63,762 bases of DNA, taken from assembly GCA_003427395.1 (NCBI GenBank), contig BFEA01000249.1, forward strand, positions 41,668-105,429, in the 5' to 3' direction. Numbering within the stretch: position 1 is the first letter of the stretch; each line of letters starts with the position of its first letter. The position numbers were made by a program, and so were the translations under genes. Source of the DNA: Chara braunii (Eukaryota > Streptophyta > Charophyceae > Charales > Characeae). The notes under the pieces were generated by a model that had not been told where the DNA came from, made no database searches, and worked only from the letters and a program-made list of their open reading frames with translations. Shown here one piece after another: positions 1-11,956 of the stretch.

Positions 1-298
1 GATCCTGAAAACCACCTGTCTAGGCAGGCTGCATCCTACGTGGTGAAGGGTGGTTTTCATGGTCTTCGGACCTTTCACCACTTCAGGACCATTCAGGATT
101 TTCAAACTGCCCAAAACTCTCACTTGACCACTTCAGGACACCATTCAACACTTCAGGATGCAGCCTGCCTAAACAGGTGGTTTTCAAGGTCTTCGGACCG
201 CTCACCACTTCAGAACCATTCAGGATTTTCAGACTGCCCAAAACTCTCACTTCAGGATTTTCATTCATGAATTTTCAGCTGCCCGATAACTGCTTGTG
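1..298 (-). mobile_element. hAT-like MITE, copy 1 (truncated by window start)
   Basis: This non-coding element is built from direct and inverted copies of a unit carrying 'gtcctgaagtggtgaaaggt' and 'aaaccacctgtttaggcagg'. Its CACAAGC end is on the right, at 292-298 read on the minus strand. The flank at 299-306 (tcaaacac) occurs uninterrupted in the homologous DNA at 20208-20215, which is an empty site. The other end lies outside the window. It belongs to the same family as 9573-9961, 29492-29964 and 62305-62765. It has no coding capacity; short open frames here are chance translations of the repeat. Confidence 0.85.
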
Positions 299-3200
299 TC
301 AAACACAAGCAATACAACCTTTTTACCACCTTTCCCCAGATGCAACCCCTTTTTACAATTTGCTTTCAGTCAGACAACAAAATTGAAACTGCAACTTGCA
401 TAATCATTCCTTTAATTAAGTCTGGTTTATCCCGAAAGTCAAACAAAAAGTAAAAGCTTGGATGTGATCAATGTACTCAGTCAACCATAGCAGGAAATAC
501 AGATAGTGGTTATAAGTGGGTTTATAAACGAAAAGTAATTGTTACCTCTCAGTTCCCTGCCTCCAGAACTCCTCCTGAGTTCCGGCAGAGTTCCCTCAAT
601 CGGTGGGCAGACTCCTCACAGAGTCTTGCTGCGATCCTACGTGTTGCAATCCCGCCTGCCGCCTTCCTCTCTGAACAGGACTAGACTTAGAGTAAGAAAG
701 ACAGAAAGAGGGGTTTCAGACTCTCGAGATACAGGAGAGAGACTGACTCAACTCCAGGAGAGGGCCTTGTTGCATTGATGCGCCTGAGAGCCCTGCAATG
801 GCTGCCAGCATGCGAAGAGACCTGGTGAAACTGAAGTCAACTGCCAGCTGTAGACTCCCTGACCACCCTCCTAGTTGCCGCAAAGACCTCTTTTTAGGGA
901 ACTCAGTTACCTCGCAAAGCTTCGTGGTCCAAACTGTATTTGGCCACGGCTCAAGACACAGGTTGTAGACCCATAATACAGTCTCCTCCCTTTCCGTAGC
1001 AATGTAACAGCGCAGTCTGGCTGACCACGTAACTGCAGCATGCCCGGCAACAGGTAAGTCCACTATTCTGCAGTTCCGGCCACTCTAGCGGATGAGATGG
1101 GCAGCCTTCAAGTTAGCAGGTAGGACTCGCAGCCTCTCTCGCTTGTTCCTCACTCCTTCGCTCGGCAGGTGGGCAACACATCAGTCATTAGATACTCTGC
1201 AATCCCAACGGGCAAGTCTTCCGACCCCACGACCTATCTCTTCCTCCTTTCGCTCAGTGGCATGAACAACGAATCAACCAACAGGTAAATTTTCATATTT
1301 GCAGTTTGTCCCCTGATACTTCGGCCAACGAGATGGCAAGGTATCGGTTGGCAGACAAGTCTCCGGTTCACCGTCCTTTCGCAGTCCTTCGATCCAGCAA
1401 GTTGCAGAACATGTTGGCCAGCCTTCGAGTTTGCAGCCAACTGCTCTCTTTGTCGTCGCTTGAACTTGTGAGGAGGCAGCCCTCGCAACTCACTGTCAGT
1501 AGCCTCGTAGTGAAGGCAGCATACTAGCTAGCAGATGTGCCCCAATCTCGTTCGTTCTCCTTGTCTCGGTAGGTGGCGCGTTAACTCATAAGTAAGTTAT
1601 CATACATATGGCTTGCTTCCTCTGCTACTCCATTCCGCATGGTGTCATGTACCGGATATCAAGCAAACCTCCAGCCTTGTTGTTCTGCCTTTCGGTATTC
1701 CGATTGGTCGGTTAAACAAGCTGGAGTGAAACTTCCCTTAGAGTCTAGTAGTATATATCCTCTTCACACAACAGTTCCCCAACAGCTTGCTCAATGCCCC
1801 AATGGTATATCCCTTCCTGCCGTAACAACGCTTTTTGGAAGGTGGATAACCGGCTATGGTTTCGAGGCATATACCATGATCACAATAACAACGGACAACT
1901 TCATCGGAGAACGAATAGCGGGGAGATCGCGGATAGCACAACTACGAGATAGCGACTAAAGCGACAACGCGGTCATTATCAATACAGACTCGGTCGATGG
2001 CGAAGAGTCATTATCATTACAGACGCAACACCCCCTTCGTCGTTTGTCTCCTACGAGAATCAATCCACCGCTAAAATTCGAGAAGGTCCATTGCTCCCGC
2101 TCTACTCTAAATCCTCCCCTGCGCAACTTTCATCGGCCACGCTAACCAATCTAGTATCTAAACACAAGAATCAACACTCCCATTCGACTTGCAATTGACA
2201 CAACCCCCGATCAACAAATATTCACGCTTGATCCTACCGAGGATCAAGTGAGACATGCACTCTTCACTCTCATTCTCCCTCTCTCTCCAATATATGCGTG
2301 ACCTCTTACTTATATCGCGACAAAACTATTCAGCGCCCTGCAAACCAGACTGCAGATTAGGAGTCGCACGTCCCGAGAACCCCCCAACTTGCACCTCTAC
2401 TCGACCAATTTCGTTAGGAATTAGTAGAGTTAGACAGTTCTCATTGTAGCCACGTTCGTTATCGCCTTTCCCTCCCTTCGCTCCCTTTCTCTACTAACCT
2501 CCGCCTACACTAGTTCTCCCGTCACTCTGGTTTCACCCACGCATCCGTCTTACAAAAGAACCCCTACCTAGGCTCCCTTGTCGCCCGATTCTATCAAGAA
2601 TCTCTCGAACCATCCTCTCTTCGCTGCACCTCACATAACTCCTGCCATCTCTAGTTCCTATCTCGCACGCACCCCGGCGCGAAATTGTGCCTCGATTCAC
2701 GTCGTCTTCCTCGTCTTTTCTCTATCCCGTACTTAGCATAGCGTTCTGAAATATTCGATCCACCTTGTCCGATTCCGACAGGCAGCGACAATTGAAAAAG
2801 GAAGAGAAAAAAAAAAAACACAAGAGGGCAATTGGATCCCTTTACGATTTATGCATGTCGTCCTTGCACAGGGGCCACACTATTTCTCCGTATCGTTCTA
2901 ATTTTTACAAATGTCCCAAAGGACAAATGCGGGCTGACGGTCTCCGACATCCAAATGGGAATATCGGACGAAACCGGACCTTAAGCGGCTACTTGTCAGT
3001 ATTGTTGCGCCCCTTCCCTTAGCACCGCCTGCTCGTTTCTACCAGGTGAAGCCCCTCACCACCTCGTATCTTCGACAAGCAAGTCCCTGTGCGGCCGGTT
3101 GATTGCTAAGTCGAGGGCACGATTTTGCTAAAGGACTAGGGGTACCCAGTCCCCGGGTAGACCTTTATGGTAGCAGCAGAATTTTGAGTGAGAACTGTGA

Positions 3201-3995
3201 AGACCGGAGTGGAGCAGGTTCCATGTGACTACAACTTGCAGCAACCCTTTGTTGTCTTCCCGCATTGCCCCTGCCTTCCTCATGGGTTGAGTCGCCCGCT
3301 GACTCTCATGCACGTTGACTCCCTTGGTCCGTTTTTCTCGGTGCAGGTAGGGCAGGAAAATTTACCAGCTGCCCTGAAACACAAGGATCAGGACGACTTT
3401 TAAAGTCAGCCCCGCGTTCGCCCTTAAAAAAAGCAGATGAAGAAAAAAAAACTAATAATAATAGCGATAATAATAACAATAAAAATAAAGATTGCACGTT
3501 CCGACACTCTCGCGCCCTCGTCCGTTGGTTTCGATCCTTGAATTCCTCTAATGAAAGTCCGTTATCACAACCAATAGTGCAAGGTCCAAGGCTGAGTCTA
3601 GCTCTAGCGGTAAATATTATAAGTGGGCACCGCAAGACGCACGGGTCTACCAAAGATGGCCTAAGCCACACTTTGGTCTATCAATTTAATTCCGCGGTCG
3701 TCGGACCCCGTGCCTATCACACGATGGTCCGCCCTTCGCGAGTATGTATACAAAAAATAAAAACTTGGTCGGCAACCAACACTGGCTTCACAGTCATCAA
3801 TAAGAAGAGAGATCACACGCGCCTTAAGTCTGCGCGCCCACACACTCCCTACTCTAGTCAACCATTCAATCATCATCATAAACCATAGACACAACCGCTC
3901 CTTCGCGCGGTATAATTAAACTTTAAACCAAACTTATTTTCTATCGCTTGCAAAACCCAGGGCGGATACCCTTGTGAGGGCATTCGCACCAACAA
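299..3995 (-). repeat. Partial giant LTR-like unit (left-hand LTR of element A)
   Basis: This stretch is collinear with 20208-23881 and, more distantly, with 37885-41481. The right end carries the family terminus: a hairpin in which 'ggatacccttgtgagggcat' folds on itself, followed by 'gcaccaacaa'. On the minus strand this is the 5' start of the LTR. No gene is visible. It contains degenerate iterated units near 1045-1600 (see findings) and an AAT-rich tract at about 3420-3490. The left part is cut by the MITE and the window edge. Calling it an LTR rests on its shared terminus with the TSD-flanked solo LTR at 16076-17623 and its position outside the coding block. I see no polypurine tract immediately inside it. 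Confidence 0.6.
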
Positions 3996-5890
3996 CTTAC
4001 CGATCATATTAAGCGACGTCCTCATTGATTCACAGAATCGAAAAGCTATCAGTTCATCAATAATCCAAAATGATGATGAGAAAGGAACCAATCCAATTAG
4101 CTGACAGACTCTGGTTCAAGGCCTCCATCAATCCATGCCAAACACAATTATATGCTGCCAAGACTCTAACCTGGGTCTCCATTATCCTGACACTAGAGAT
4201 GCCGGAATACTGGCATACGTACTACAACATAAGTTTCGGTGACCCTCTCACTCGTCCTCTCCCCATTGTCCTAGACAAACGTCGGATTCTCGTTAAGTGT
4301 CCCATTTAGTCTCTACCCTGCAAGCAGGGCCATAACTTGGGACGCGGGCCCTAACCAATACCTTTGAAGGCATTTTTGTCTTCCTCCCAACAAGTCTCAC
4401 AATCAAAATATACATATATATATACAAATCTTTTCTTAGACTCTTCTTGCAATCTAGTACAGGAAGGTCAGGTCTCTATCTTGGTCCTGTATAGTCTGGT
4501 TGATTGAGCCAGATCTACGGCCCACCGCGTTGTCATTTTAGCGGCAGTGCCCTCGCAGGTTGAGCCACGATAGACTTTCTTTTGATAAGCATTCAATCAG
4601 GACCCCAGAAGACTAAAAAAACTCTACTCTTATCTCTTCGTCATCCTGCGGGAAGTAAAACCCTTGTAGGTTACGCCGGTCAGCAGCCAACACTAGGGGT
4701 TGTGTGGCTTGTACCCGAGTGATGCTAAACTTTACCGTTAGCTTGGTCTTTTCTGTAAATGCCCTAAGATTAGCACAAGTGGTTGGACGATATGTTCTAA
4801 CAATACAGACCTATTGCGGGACTACGCAGAGGTCTGTTATACATAAAAGCATACCGCCCTCTGTGGAACAACACAGAGAGCACGACATCCTCTTTACTTT
4901 TGCAAAACAGAATCACTGTCAGATTCACAAGGCCGTGACCTCCCAACTTGATCAGAGCAAGAAAGTCACACATCTCAATGACATATCCCAAATAAATCAC
5001 TCTTGCGACCTCTAAAATTTTACCAATGGCCAAACAAAAACTTGACCCTTCTCATCAGACTTTATCTTCCAAATTAGCTTCCATGCCATTAAATCTCTTA
5101 ACCGCCTTCTTAAATGAAGGAGGTCTCTCTTATTAGGTCTCCCAGTCATCCTTCTCTTTCTAGGATGAACTCTCACACGACCCTTTTAAAACATCTTCCC
5201 ACTGAAGATGGGTCTCCAAATAAATAAATAACCACCTCCCTCGTTGAAGGTGTCTCAACCAAAAAAACACTCAGCACTTGAGAGACCAACTTATGGGTCG
5301 TCGTCACAACTCAACAATCAACATTCGGCATGGTGAGCATTTGAGTCTTAGAGACTCATAAATCCTTTAGGATTATCACAATCTTCACAAAACAAACTGC
5401 ATTTTCTCCCCTTATACCCGACCCTATCATCCGCCCGTGGGAAGACCACACGAGTATACCGAAGAGTAGTTAGTTCACATTCATTTATATTCACAAGGTA
5501 TACAACATACGAGATGTTCCTCATACATCGCTTACACAAAACCATCATACATCAGGATAAAACCACACATGTGAGAATGATTGTGATCGCCATATACAAA
5601 AAATAGTCTAAGGTAGAGTCTCAACTCAATGTACACTCAGGGATGCGATATCTCACCCAAACCACAAGTAGTGGTCCAGACTCGTAACTCATTCAGACTA
5701 AGTAAAAATCACTCCCAATATAGTACACACGTAATGGTATAAGCGTAATCACACTTCTAACAATATACTCAAAATCAGAGCCGATCTTGACCCTCGGAAG
5801 TAAGAGGGAAAGTAATCTCATGACCCATATATCACAACCCTAAAACCTAACCCTCATGTAACAATTTGAATCCTCAATATAGGTGAACCA
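3996..5890. other. Unassigned AT-rich stretch between gag2(A) and the LTR
   Basis: About 1.9 kb without convincing coding frames on either strand. It would be the 3' non-coding region of element A if the LTR assignment is right. It has no counterpart in copy B, where only about 350 bp separate the LTR terminus from gag2. A short TA-rich tract is at about 4411-4426. Nothing else was recognised. Confidence 0.4.
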
Positions 5891-5899
5891 GTGCCTAGT

Positions 5900-8449
5900 C
5901 ACTCATCTCCTCCTAGTTTTGCCTATATAACTGAGCTTTGCCTCCATCTGTGGATCACTCAACCATTGTACCCTGTTTATCGTACATTTTTCGTCCACTC
6001 TCAGTGACTTTCCCTATTGTCTTGTCCTTCAGAAATTTAGGACACTGCAAGGCCCTATGCTCCCCATCCTTGTAGAAAAAGTAGGATAAGTCTCCTGACT
6101 TTCGGCCCCTCGTCCTCTTCCTCTAAGATCCTGGCGAAGAAGGTGCCTTACTAGCCTCTCTGGCCGCCTCATGACACTGGGGCATACCCATAGGCTCCTC
6201 AGGTCTAACCTCCATCTCCTTGAGTACTCGACTCTACCCATATCCCAACTCCCTCGGGCTTGTACTCAGGGGTATCTAACCTTTGTGGCCTGCCCTCGAA
6301 GACATCCTCCATCGCAACCATCGTCTCTTCCTCACGAGGCACCTCCACTCTCTGCTCAGGCATAAACACACTCGCCCCCTCCTGCATAGTGTTGACAGCC
6401 TCGAGGAGCACGTCCATCGACCCCTCGTCTGATCCAAGCGCAAGCTCGCTGACAGGTGTCTGTGGCTTATCTCCAACCTGTACTGGCACAGACTCTGCCG
6501 CTGCCCAGATGAAGTTATAGGCTGGGTGGCAAGCTCTGTGGGTGCCTGAAACTCAAAGGCCTCCTTTACTGCCTCCCTCTTCGCCTTTGCCTCCTCTGGC
6601 TCCAGAATGACCTTCCCAATGGATGACTTAGGGGAAGGACCCACCGTAGATGGCTGCCCGAATAAACCCTGCACTGCTTCTCCCTGAGTGCCATAGCGTC
6701 CACTCTCAATCCAATCCAGCATTCTGATAGGCGCATCCCTCTCCATCCTCGCTGCCATATCCTGAAGTTGTCGTCTCATCTCCTGGATGGTAGCGGCCTG
6801 GCTGGCTGGCTGCGCCCTGAGCTCGCGGATCTCTGCCTTTGCTGCTTCCAAACATACTCCATGACTGACTTATCTTCTTTCTGGCTAGATCATCTTCCAA
6901 CATCAGATACCTATTGAAAGAAGTCTCGGCCAGAAAACGGATTCTACGATCCAAACTCTCTTCGGCCAATCTTGCTGTCCCTAGCCCCGCTCTCTCTGGT
7001 AAAGTGAGTTCCTCTGCTCTCTGACCCCAAAATTCTCTCCACATCTCAGAGACTCCAAGAGCTTTAGGCGGTACTTCTGGTGGCTGGTCTGGAAGTGCTC
7101 CTGCCGCCTCTAATCTTTGTCTCTCCTCCCAAATCTCCAGTCCTGACCCTTTTTTCCTCTACCGTCTCTTTCGGTAGCACTCTCCCTGATGTAGGACGAA
7201 CGCCCCTTACTGGGACCTCGAGCCTCGCCTCTGTCTCTGCCTGGCGATGTTCCTGTAATGGCTCAACGGATGGGGGTCCCTCGAGGTCAGAATGCTCCTG
7301 GGCATGTGCCGCCAGATATCTATCGACCATGCAAAGGGCCTCTCTCCTCCAACATGCCTCCCCTCACTCCATCTCTACCCTCCCCTGGCGAAAGAGTCGT
7401 ATCTGGGGGAGATTGTGAAATCTCTTCATGTTGAAGCTCCTCCCCTACCTCCTGGATATCCTCTGACTCTGGCTCAGGCCTTGGTACAGGAACATGTGAT
7501 TGAGGAGGGGTATCCTCTCCCACCTCGATCACCTCGTTCATAGCTCGCCATCTCTGAGCGCTCGGCCTTACCTCTCGCTTTGGCTCTTGGGCCTCCTTTT
7601 GTGGCACACTCCCAACTGGCTCATCTCTTCTCACATCAGTCGGTGGTGGCCTCCACTGCGAGATATCCAAGGGTGTCTCTAACTCCTGTAGTGATCCTCC
7701 GGATGGTGCCACCTCCTCTCGGATGCGCTGAGGGGAACCTCTCAATCCTTCCTCCGTAAAATGTTGGAGAACCACTGGGCCCAGCCCGCACTAAGGATAT
7801 GCCCCTCGCTCCTCCACCTCAAGTGTCGACTCCTTATCCTGCCTGGCAAGTGCCTTCTATCCTCCTCGAGATGGGATGACCTCTCTGGGCTTGAGGCCCC
7901 TTTGCCTCTTGCTCCTCTGCCGCCTCTCAATCCTAGGTTGAGGTGGCTCTGGCCGTCGAAAGGTCTCTCTTAGATGCGCCCTCCAACTCTCCCAGTCTCG
8001 AGCCATGTCCCTAACCTGCATGGCCAACAGTCTCTCTGCCTTTCTGGTCCATAGTGGTAACGTTCGTGCCCATTCATCCCTCAGTATGTTCTGATCATAC
8101 ATAAACTGCTCAAACGCAGGGATGACCTCCTCCACATTCTCAATCTCCAGGCGGATTGGCACACCGTCTAGTCCCACCGGTGACGGTCTCAACTCTTGCA
8201 TCCTCATCTCCACTTCTGACCAGGTCCTCGCCTCCCTACGGATCCGTGCGATGGGCTCCTCAAAACGGTCAACTCCCCTCAATCTTTCTATCATCTTGGT
8301 AAACCTCGGAAATCATCCAGAAACAACTTCATGTCTCCATCGTCATACACGGGCGTGTGCTCCCTCCGGTAAGACCCATGCCGCTCGTAGCCCCCTGATG
8401 CTCCCAATGGCCTCTTTGGTGGCCGCGTCCCCCTCCCTCCTTTCGGCAT
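5900..8449 (-). pseudogene. gag2: second gag-like ORF downstream of pol, element A
   Basis: The probable start is Met at 8449 (MPKGGRGTRPPKR), matching the equivalent start in copy B. The first part (8449-7857, two frames) has a gag-like pattern with 'DDGDMKLFLDDF', 'IERLRGVDRFEEPIARI' and 'DEWARTLPLWTRKAERLL'. A basic stretch, a Pro/Glu-rich linker, a coiled-coil segment (about 6850-6700, 'IQEMRRQLQDMAARME') and an acidic stretch follow. At about 6090-6020 is a zinc-knuckle remnant, 'FYKDGEHRALQCPKFL', where the first cysteines are replaced, then a tail with 'GRKMYDKQGTMVE'. The order capsid-like, coiled coil, CCHC suggests a Gag-type nucleocapsid protein. At least five frameshifts and several stops make it dead. 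The family is not one I can name. Its place directly behind the integrase C-terminus is the unusual point. Confidence 0.6.
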
Positions 8450-8559
8450 GGCTGTCTTCGTAAAGTCAGACCTGCACAACAGGCGAAGGAGACGACATGC
8501 ACACAAAGGGGGTAAGCATATAGGCAAGCAGGGCTCACTCAGATCAATAGCAAGCACAC

Positions 8560-9560
8560 ATCCTGCCCATACATTCTACCATCTTACCCCTTCTAGGACC
8601 TAACAGAAAACTCTTCTATTTACATAGGGTCGTACTATAAGGGGTTAGGTCGTTTATCTTACCTCTTCTCTCGTTACGAACTTCTTCAACCTTGTCCTTG
8701 ATACCCAATCCTTCCATTCCGTCTCATCCAACTCTTCAATCAGATAGGCGCCAAAATCCCCACATCGCACAATCCAATATGGCCCTAGCCATATTTTATC
8801 GAGCTTTCTAGACCATTGTTTTTCTAGGAACAAGTCGTATAATAGTACGACATCCCCCACCGCCGAAGGTGTCTTACGTACACGTGTTGTCTGGTCTCAG
8901 CGAGCCTTATCATCCATGCGGCTCTTTTCCACCTGATCGGATGCCTCTTGAATCCTTTCCTCAATCTCACCTACCTGTCGGGCCCAAACGTCGAGCAACT
9001 CTTCAAAAAACAGATTGGTCTCTAAGTCCTGGCGTCTCCAGGTTTTCAGGAAGCTCTCAATCAGGAACGTAGCGAGCCTTATCTAAGTCCTAACGTCTGA
9101 GGAGATATTTCTTGACAGGATACACAAGACCGACAAAATTTGATGACCATCTCCATCATTCCATCCCAGTAGTATAGTTCGCTTATTTTGGCATACGTGG
9201 CATGGGTTCCTCGGTGCCCCTCTGCGATGCCATCATGATGCACTGCTATAATATCGATCTGGCGATTCCTCCCGCACACGACCCCCCTAGGATTCCCCAC
9301 TCGTTTTTTTTATAAAGAGATGGCCGTTTCTTACCAGATAGAGAGGTCTCATCTTCTGCGCCCTCTCACTTGCATCCATATCCCTCATCTTACATGATAG
9401 AAGAAGTCCCAGCTTCAGTTAGATCTCATCATACTCCTCTGCACAGAATGCTTCTTTGATCTCTCCTTCCTCAAACTCGTCGTCCTGACTTTCTGGTACA
9501 ACGCCTTCACTCTCAGCCGGATTCAGCGAGTTTATTTTATCAAAGTTCCCCTGCAGAAGC
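8560..9560 (-). pseudogene. Integrase remnant of element A (HHCC and C-terminal module; core deleted)
   Basis: Reading leftward, 9300-9079 carries the zinc-binding N-terminal domain: 'HHDGIAEGHRG', then 'YYWDGMMEMV' and 'CRSCVSCQE'. At about 9080 the sequence jumps to what in copy B lies roughly 520 bp further on, so the whole DDE catalytic core is missing. The C-terminal part (8860-8654) has 'GDVVLLYD' and 'WLGPYWIVRCGDFG', the GPY/F-type module that follows the core in Ty3/gypsy integrases. The remnant cannot be catalytically active. The MITE at 9573-9961 separates it from RNase H. Copy B shows the undeleted arrangement. Confidence 0.85.
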
Positions 9561-9572
9561 GTATTGGTGAGA

Positions 9573-9961
9573 CACAAGCGGTTAACGGGTAGCTGAAAAT
9601 TTAGGAATGAAAATTATGAAGCGAGAGTTTTTGGCACTCTGAAAATCCCGAATGGTCCTGAAGTGGTGAACGGTCCGAAGACCCTGAAAACGACCTGTTT
9701 AGGCAAGCTGCATCCTGAAGTGGTGAAGTCAGAGTTTTGGGTAGTCTGAAAATTTTGAATGGTCCTGAAGTGGTGAAAGGTCCTAAGACCCTGAAAACCA
9801 CCTTTTTAGGCAGGCTGCATGCTGAAGTGGTGAAGGGTGTCATGAAGTGGTGAAAGGTCCGAAGACAGTGAAAACCACTTGTTTAAGCAGACTGCATCTT
9901 GAAGTGGTGAAGGGTGTTTTGAAGCGGTGATGAAAAATACGACTGTTGTTAACCTTCGCTC
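9573..9961 (+). mobile_element. hAT-like MITE, copy 2
   Basis: A 389-bp element starting CACAAGCGGTTAAC and ending GTTAACCTTCGCTC, so the ends form an imperfect inverted repeat around GGTTAAC. It is flanked by 'tggtgaga' (9565-9572) and 'tggtgagg' (9962-9969), an 8-bp target duplication with one change. The interior repeats the unit found in the other copies. It sits inside pol of element A. Copy B at about 26840 lacks it and serves as an empty site. An 8-bp duplication is characteristic of the hAT superfamily; the family assignment is inferred from that. Confidence 0.85.
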
Positions 9962-9969
9962 TGGTGAGG

Positions 9970-11819
9970 AGATACACTTCTCTCATTAACTCCTCCTGCC
10001 TCTCTACCTGATTTGGACCTTCCTCTATCGTCCTTATGTCATCTACCAGACTATGAGTGTTTGTCAGTGCCAGCTCCATCATCCATTGAACATTTTTTCC
10101 TCCCGAGGGATCCTATTTTTCAAATAGTTTAAGCACCAGTTCTGCCTTCCGCTCATACCCACGTGGTACTAACGAAATGGGATGACCGACGCAACCTGGC
10201 ACTCGTAGGGACCACTTGTTAATATGAAGACGGACGTCTTCCTCCTGGTCCAAGAATCCATCAACTGGCGGTATATCTTCTACTGCCCCTTCTTCAGGTT
10301 TGTTCCAGTAGATCAGGTTCAGTCCAATTGCTCTATTCTTGCTTCCTGGAATCCTCTCCAACTCAAAGTTGAACATCCAGATGTATGTTAATTATAACAA
10401 CTATTGTATCCGATGAAGTACAATTCTTTAAGGAGCAAGTAAGCGCAGTTGGGTTCACTCTTAATATGAACCTCCTACCAAAGATGTAATTCTTGAAGAT
10501 TCTCAGACAGTGAAGGACAGAGAGAGTTTCCTTCTTGAACTGAGAGTAGTTATTCTTAGTCATGTTAATAGTTCGGCTTTCAAACCTCAATGGCCTCTCC
10601 CTTCCTTCACCATCTGCCTGAATCAGGACTCCACCTAAAGTAGTCGTTTCAGCGTCCGTCTCAATAACAAAGGGTGTCGCCTCAATGGCTTCATAGTCTG
10701 GCGCCCCCAATACCAAACCTCCTTCCTGAAATTCCACTTTTATTCCTGCCACGACCTTTTTCTGGTCCTCACCCCAGACCCATTCCTGATCCTGATGTAC
10801 GAGCTTCCTTAAATGCTCAGTCTTGGCAGTAAAGTTTCTGATAAAGCTCCTCCAAAACCCATATGTGTCGAGGAAGCTTCTAAGATCTGTTATCGAATGG
10901 AATGACACTGACCATTCGATAATATTTTCCGTCTTTTTCACATTTGGCCGACGACCATTGTCGTTGCAGACGAACCCCAAGATGGTAGCTTCTCTCATGC
11001 AGTGTCTGGATTTGACTCCACTCGTCATAAGGTTATGTTCTTTAAGCAAGTTTAAGACTTTATCAAGATCCTGAATATGCTTCCAAACAAAATGTCTTAT
11101 TCCCGACAAAACTTCATCGTCCTCGTTCTCTCTCGACCTCTTTACTGCCAAGTCATCAACGTACGGTTGAGTGATGCTCAAACTGACTGTTTGCATAGCG
11201 CAGATTATATGTCTTTGAACCATAGCTACTGCATTGGTCCATCCTTGTGGGGCCACATTCATATGGATCAGTCCCTTGGGCGTATGCATTGCCGTCATCG
11301 GTCTATCTAGCGGATAAACAAGAAATTGGTCGTACCTGAATAGAGGTTTATAAGCGAAATTATAGGTCTCCCCGCACACGACTCAAACAATGCGTCAGCG
11401 TTCGGCAATCGTCCCGCATCTCGCACAGTCACAACAATCCTGTTAGGTTTGACAAAGCAAAACCACGGGGATGTGTACGGCCCGCTTGAATAGTCGGCAA
11501 CATGTGTACGCATCTTGCCGTCAAGATAATCCACCACCTTCTTCTCTTCGTCAGGATTGGGGTATCACGCACCCCTTAAATTCCATGACTCATGCGGTAC
11601 AGTATGGATCCGAATCATCGGAATTTTGTCCACGTCCAACCTCCCGCACTGATCGTCATCAAACGCATAAGCGCGATGCCTCTTTTTCATCACCTCCACC
11701 ATTAGGACCCTCTCCTGTGGTGACAGGAACCCAGACTCTCCCACTATCAACTTCCCCTCATTCCCCTCGTTGATACGACATGGGCCACTTGCGGCCTGTT
11801 CCCTCATTTGCCGTATCAA
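9970..11819 (-). pseudogene. pol: Ty3/gypsy reverse transcriptase-RNase H, element A
   Basis: The frame begins at about 11819. The N-terminal part (11819-11307, frameshifted) has 'PYTSPWFCFVKPN' and 'VRDAGRLPNADALFE', typical of gypsy RT. The main frame 11379-10363 has 'MNVAPQGWTNAVAMVQ', the catalytic motif 'YVDDLAV' (YxDD intact) and 'ATILGFVCNDNGRRP' of the thumb. RNase H follows with 'FVIETDAETTTLGGVL' (first catalytic Asp) and 'RFESRTINMTKNNYSQFKKE'. The tail at about 10360-10310 has 'ERIPGSKNRA', equivalent to the IPGxxNxxAD motif at the RNase H end. The region 10300-9970 is the linker toward integrase. At least three frameshifts separate the pieces. The MITE interrupts the linker-integrase junction. 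Confidence 0.9.
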
Positions 11820-11956
11820 TCCACATTCCCGCTCGTAATAAGCCTCTTCATCTACTGTAACGAGAACGGGAACTTAGCGACACTTCTTATCTATTGTCTC
11901 GTACCGCCTTTGGGAACCCTGCTTAAGTCGTCCCCTAAAAAAGGTCAGCTTACCGT

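Noticed and set aside
3996-4310. Plus-strand frame starting at 4070
   Set aside because: Only 79 codons, no recognisable motif, no second copy to support conservation.
6171-8463. Plus-strand frames opposite gag2
   Set aside because: Copy B conserves the minus-strand reading; the plus frames lack any motif.
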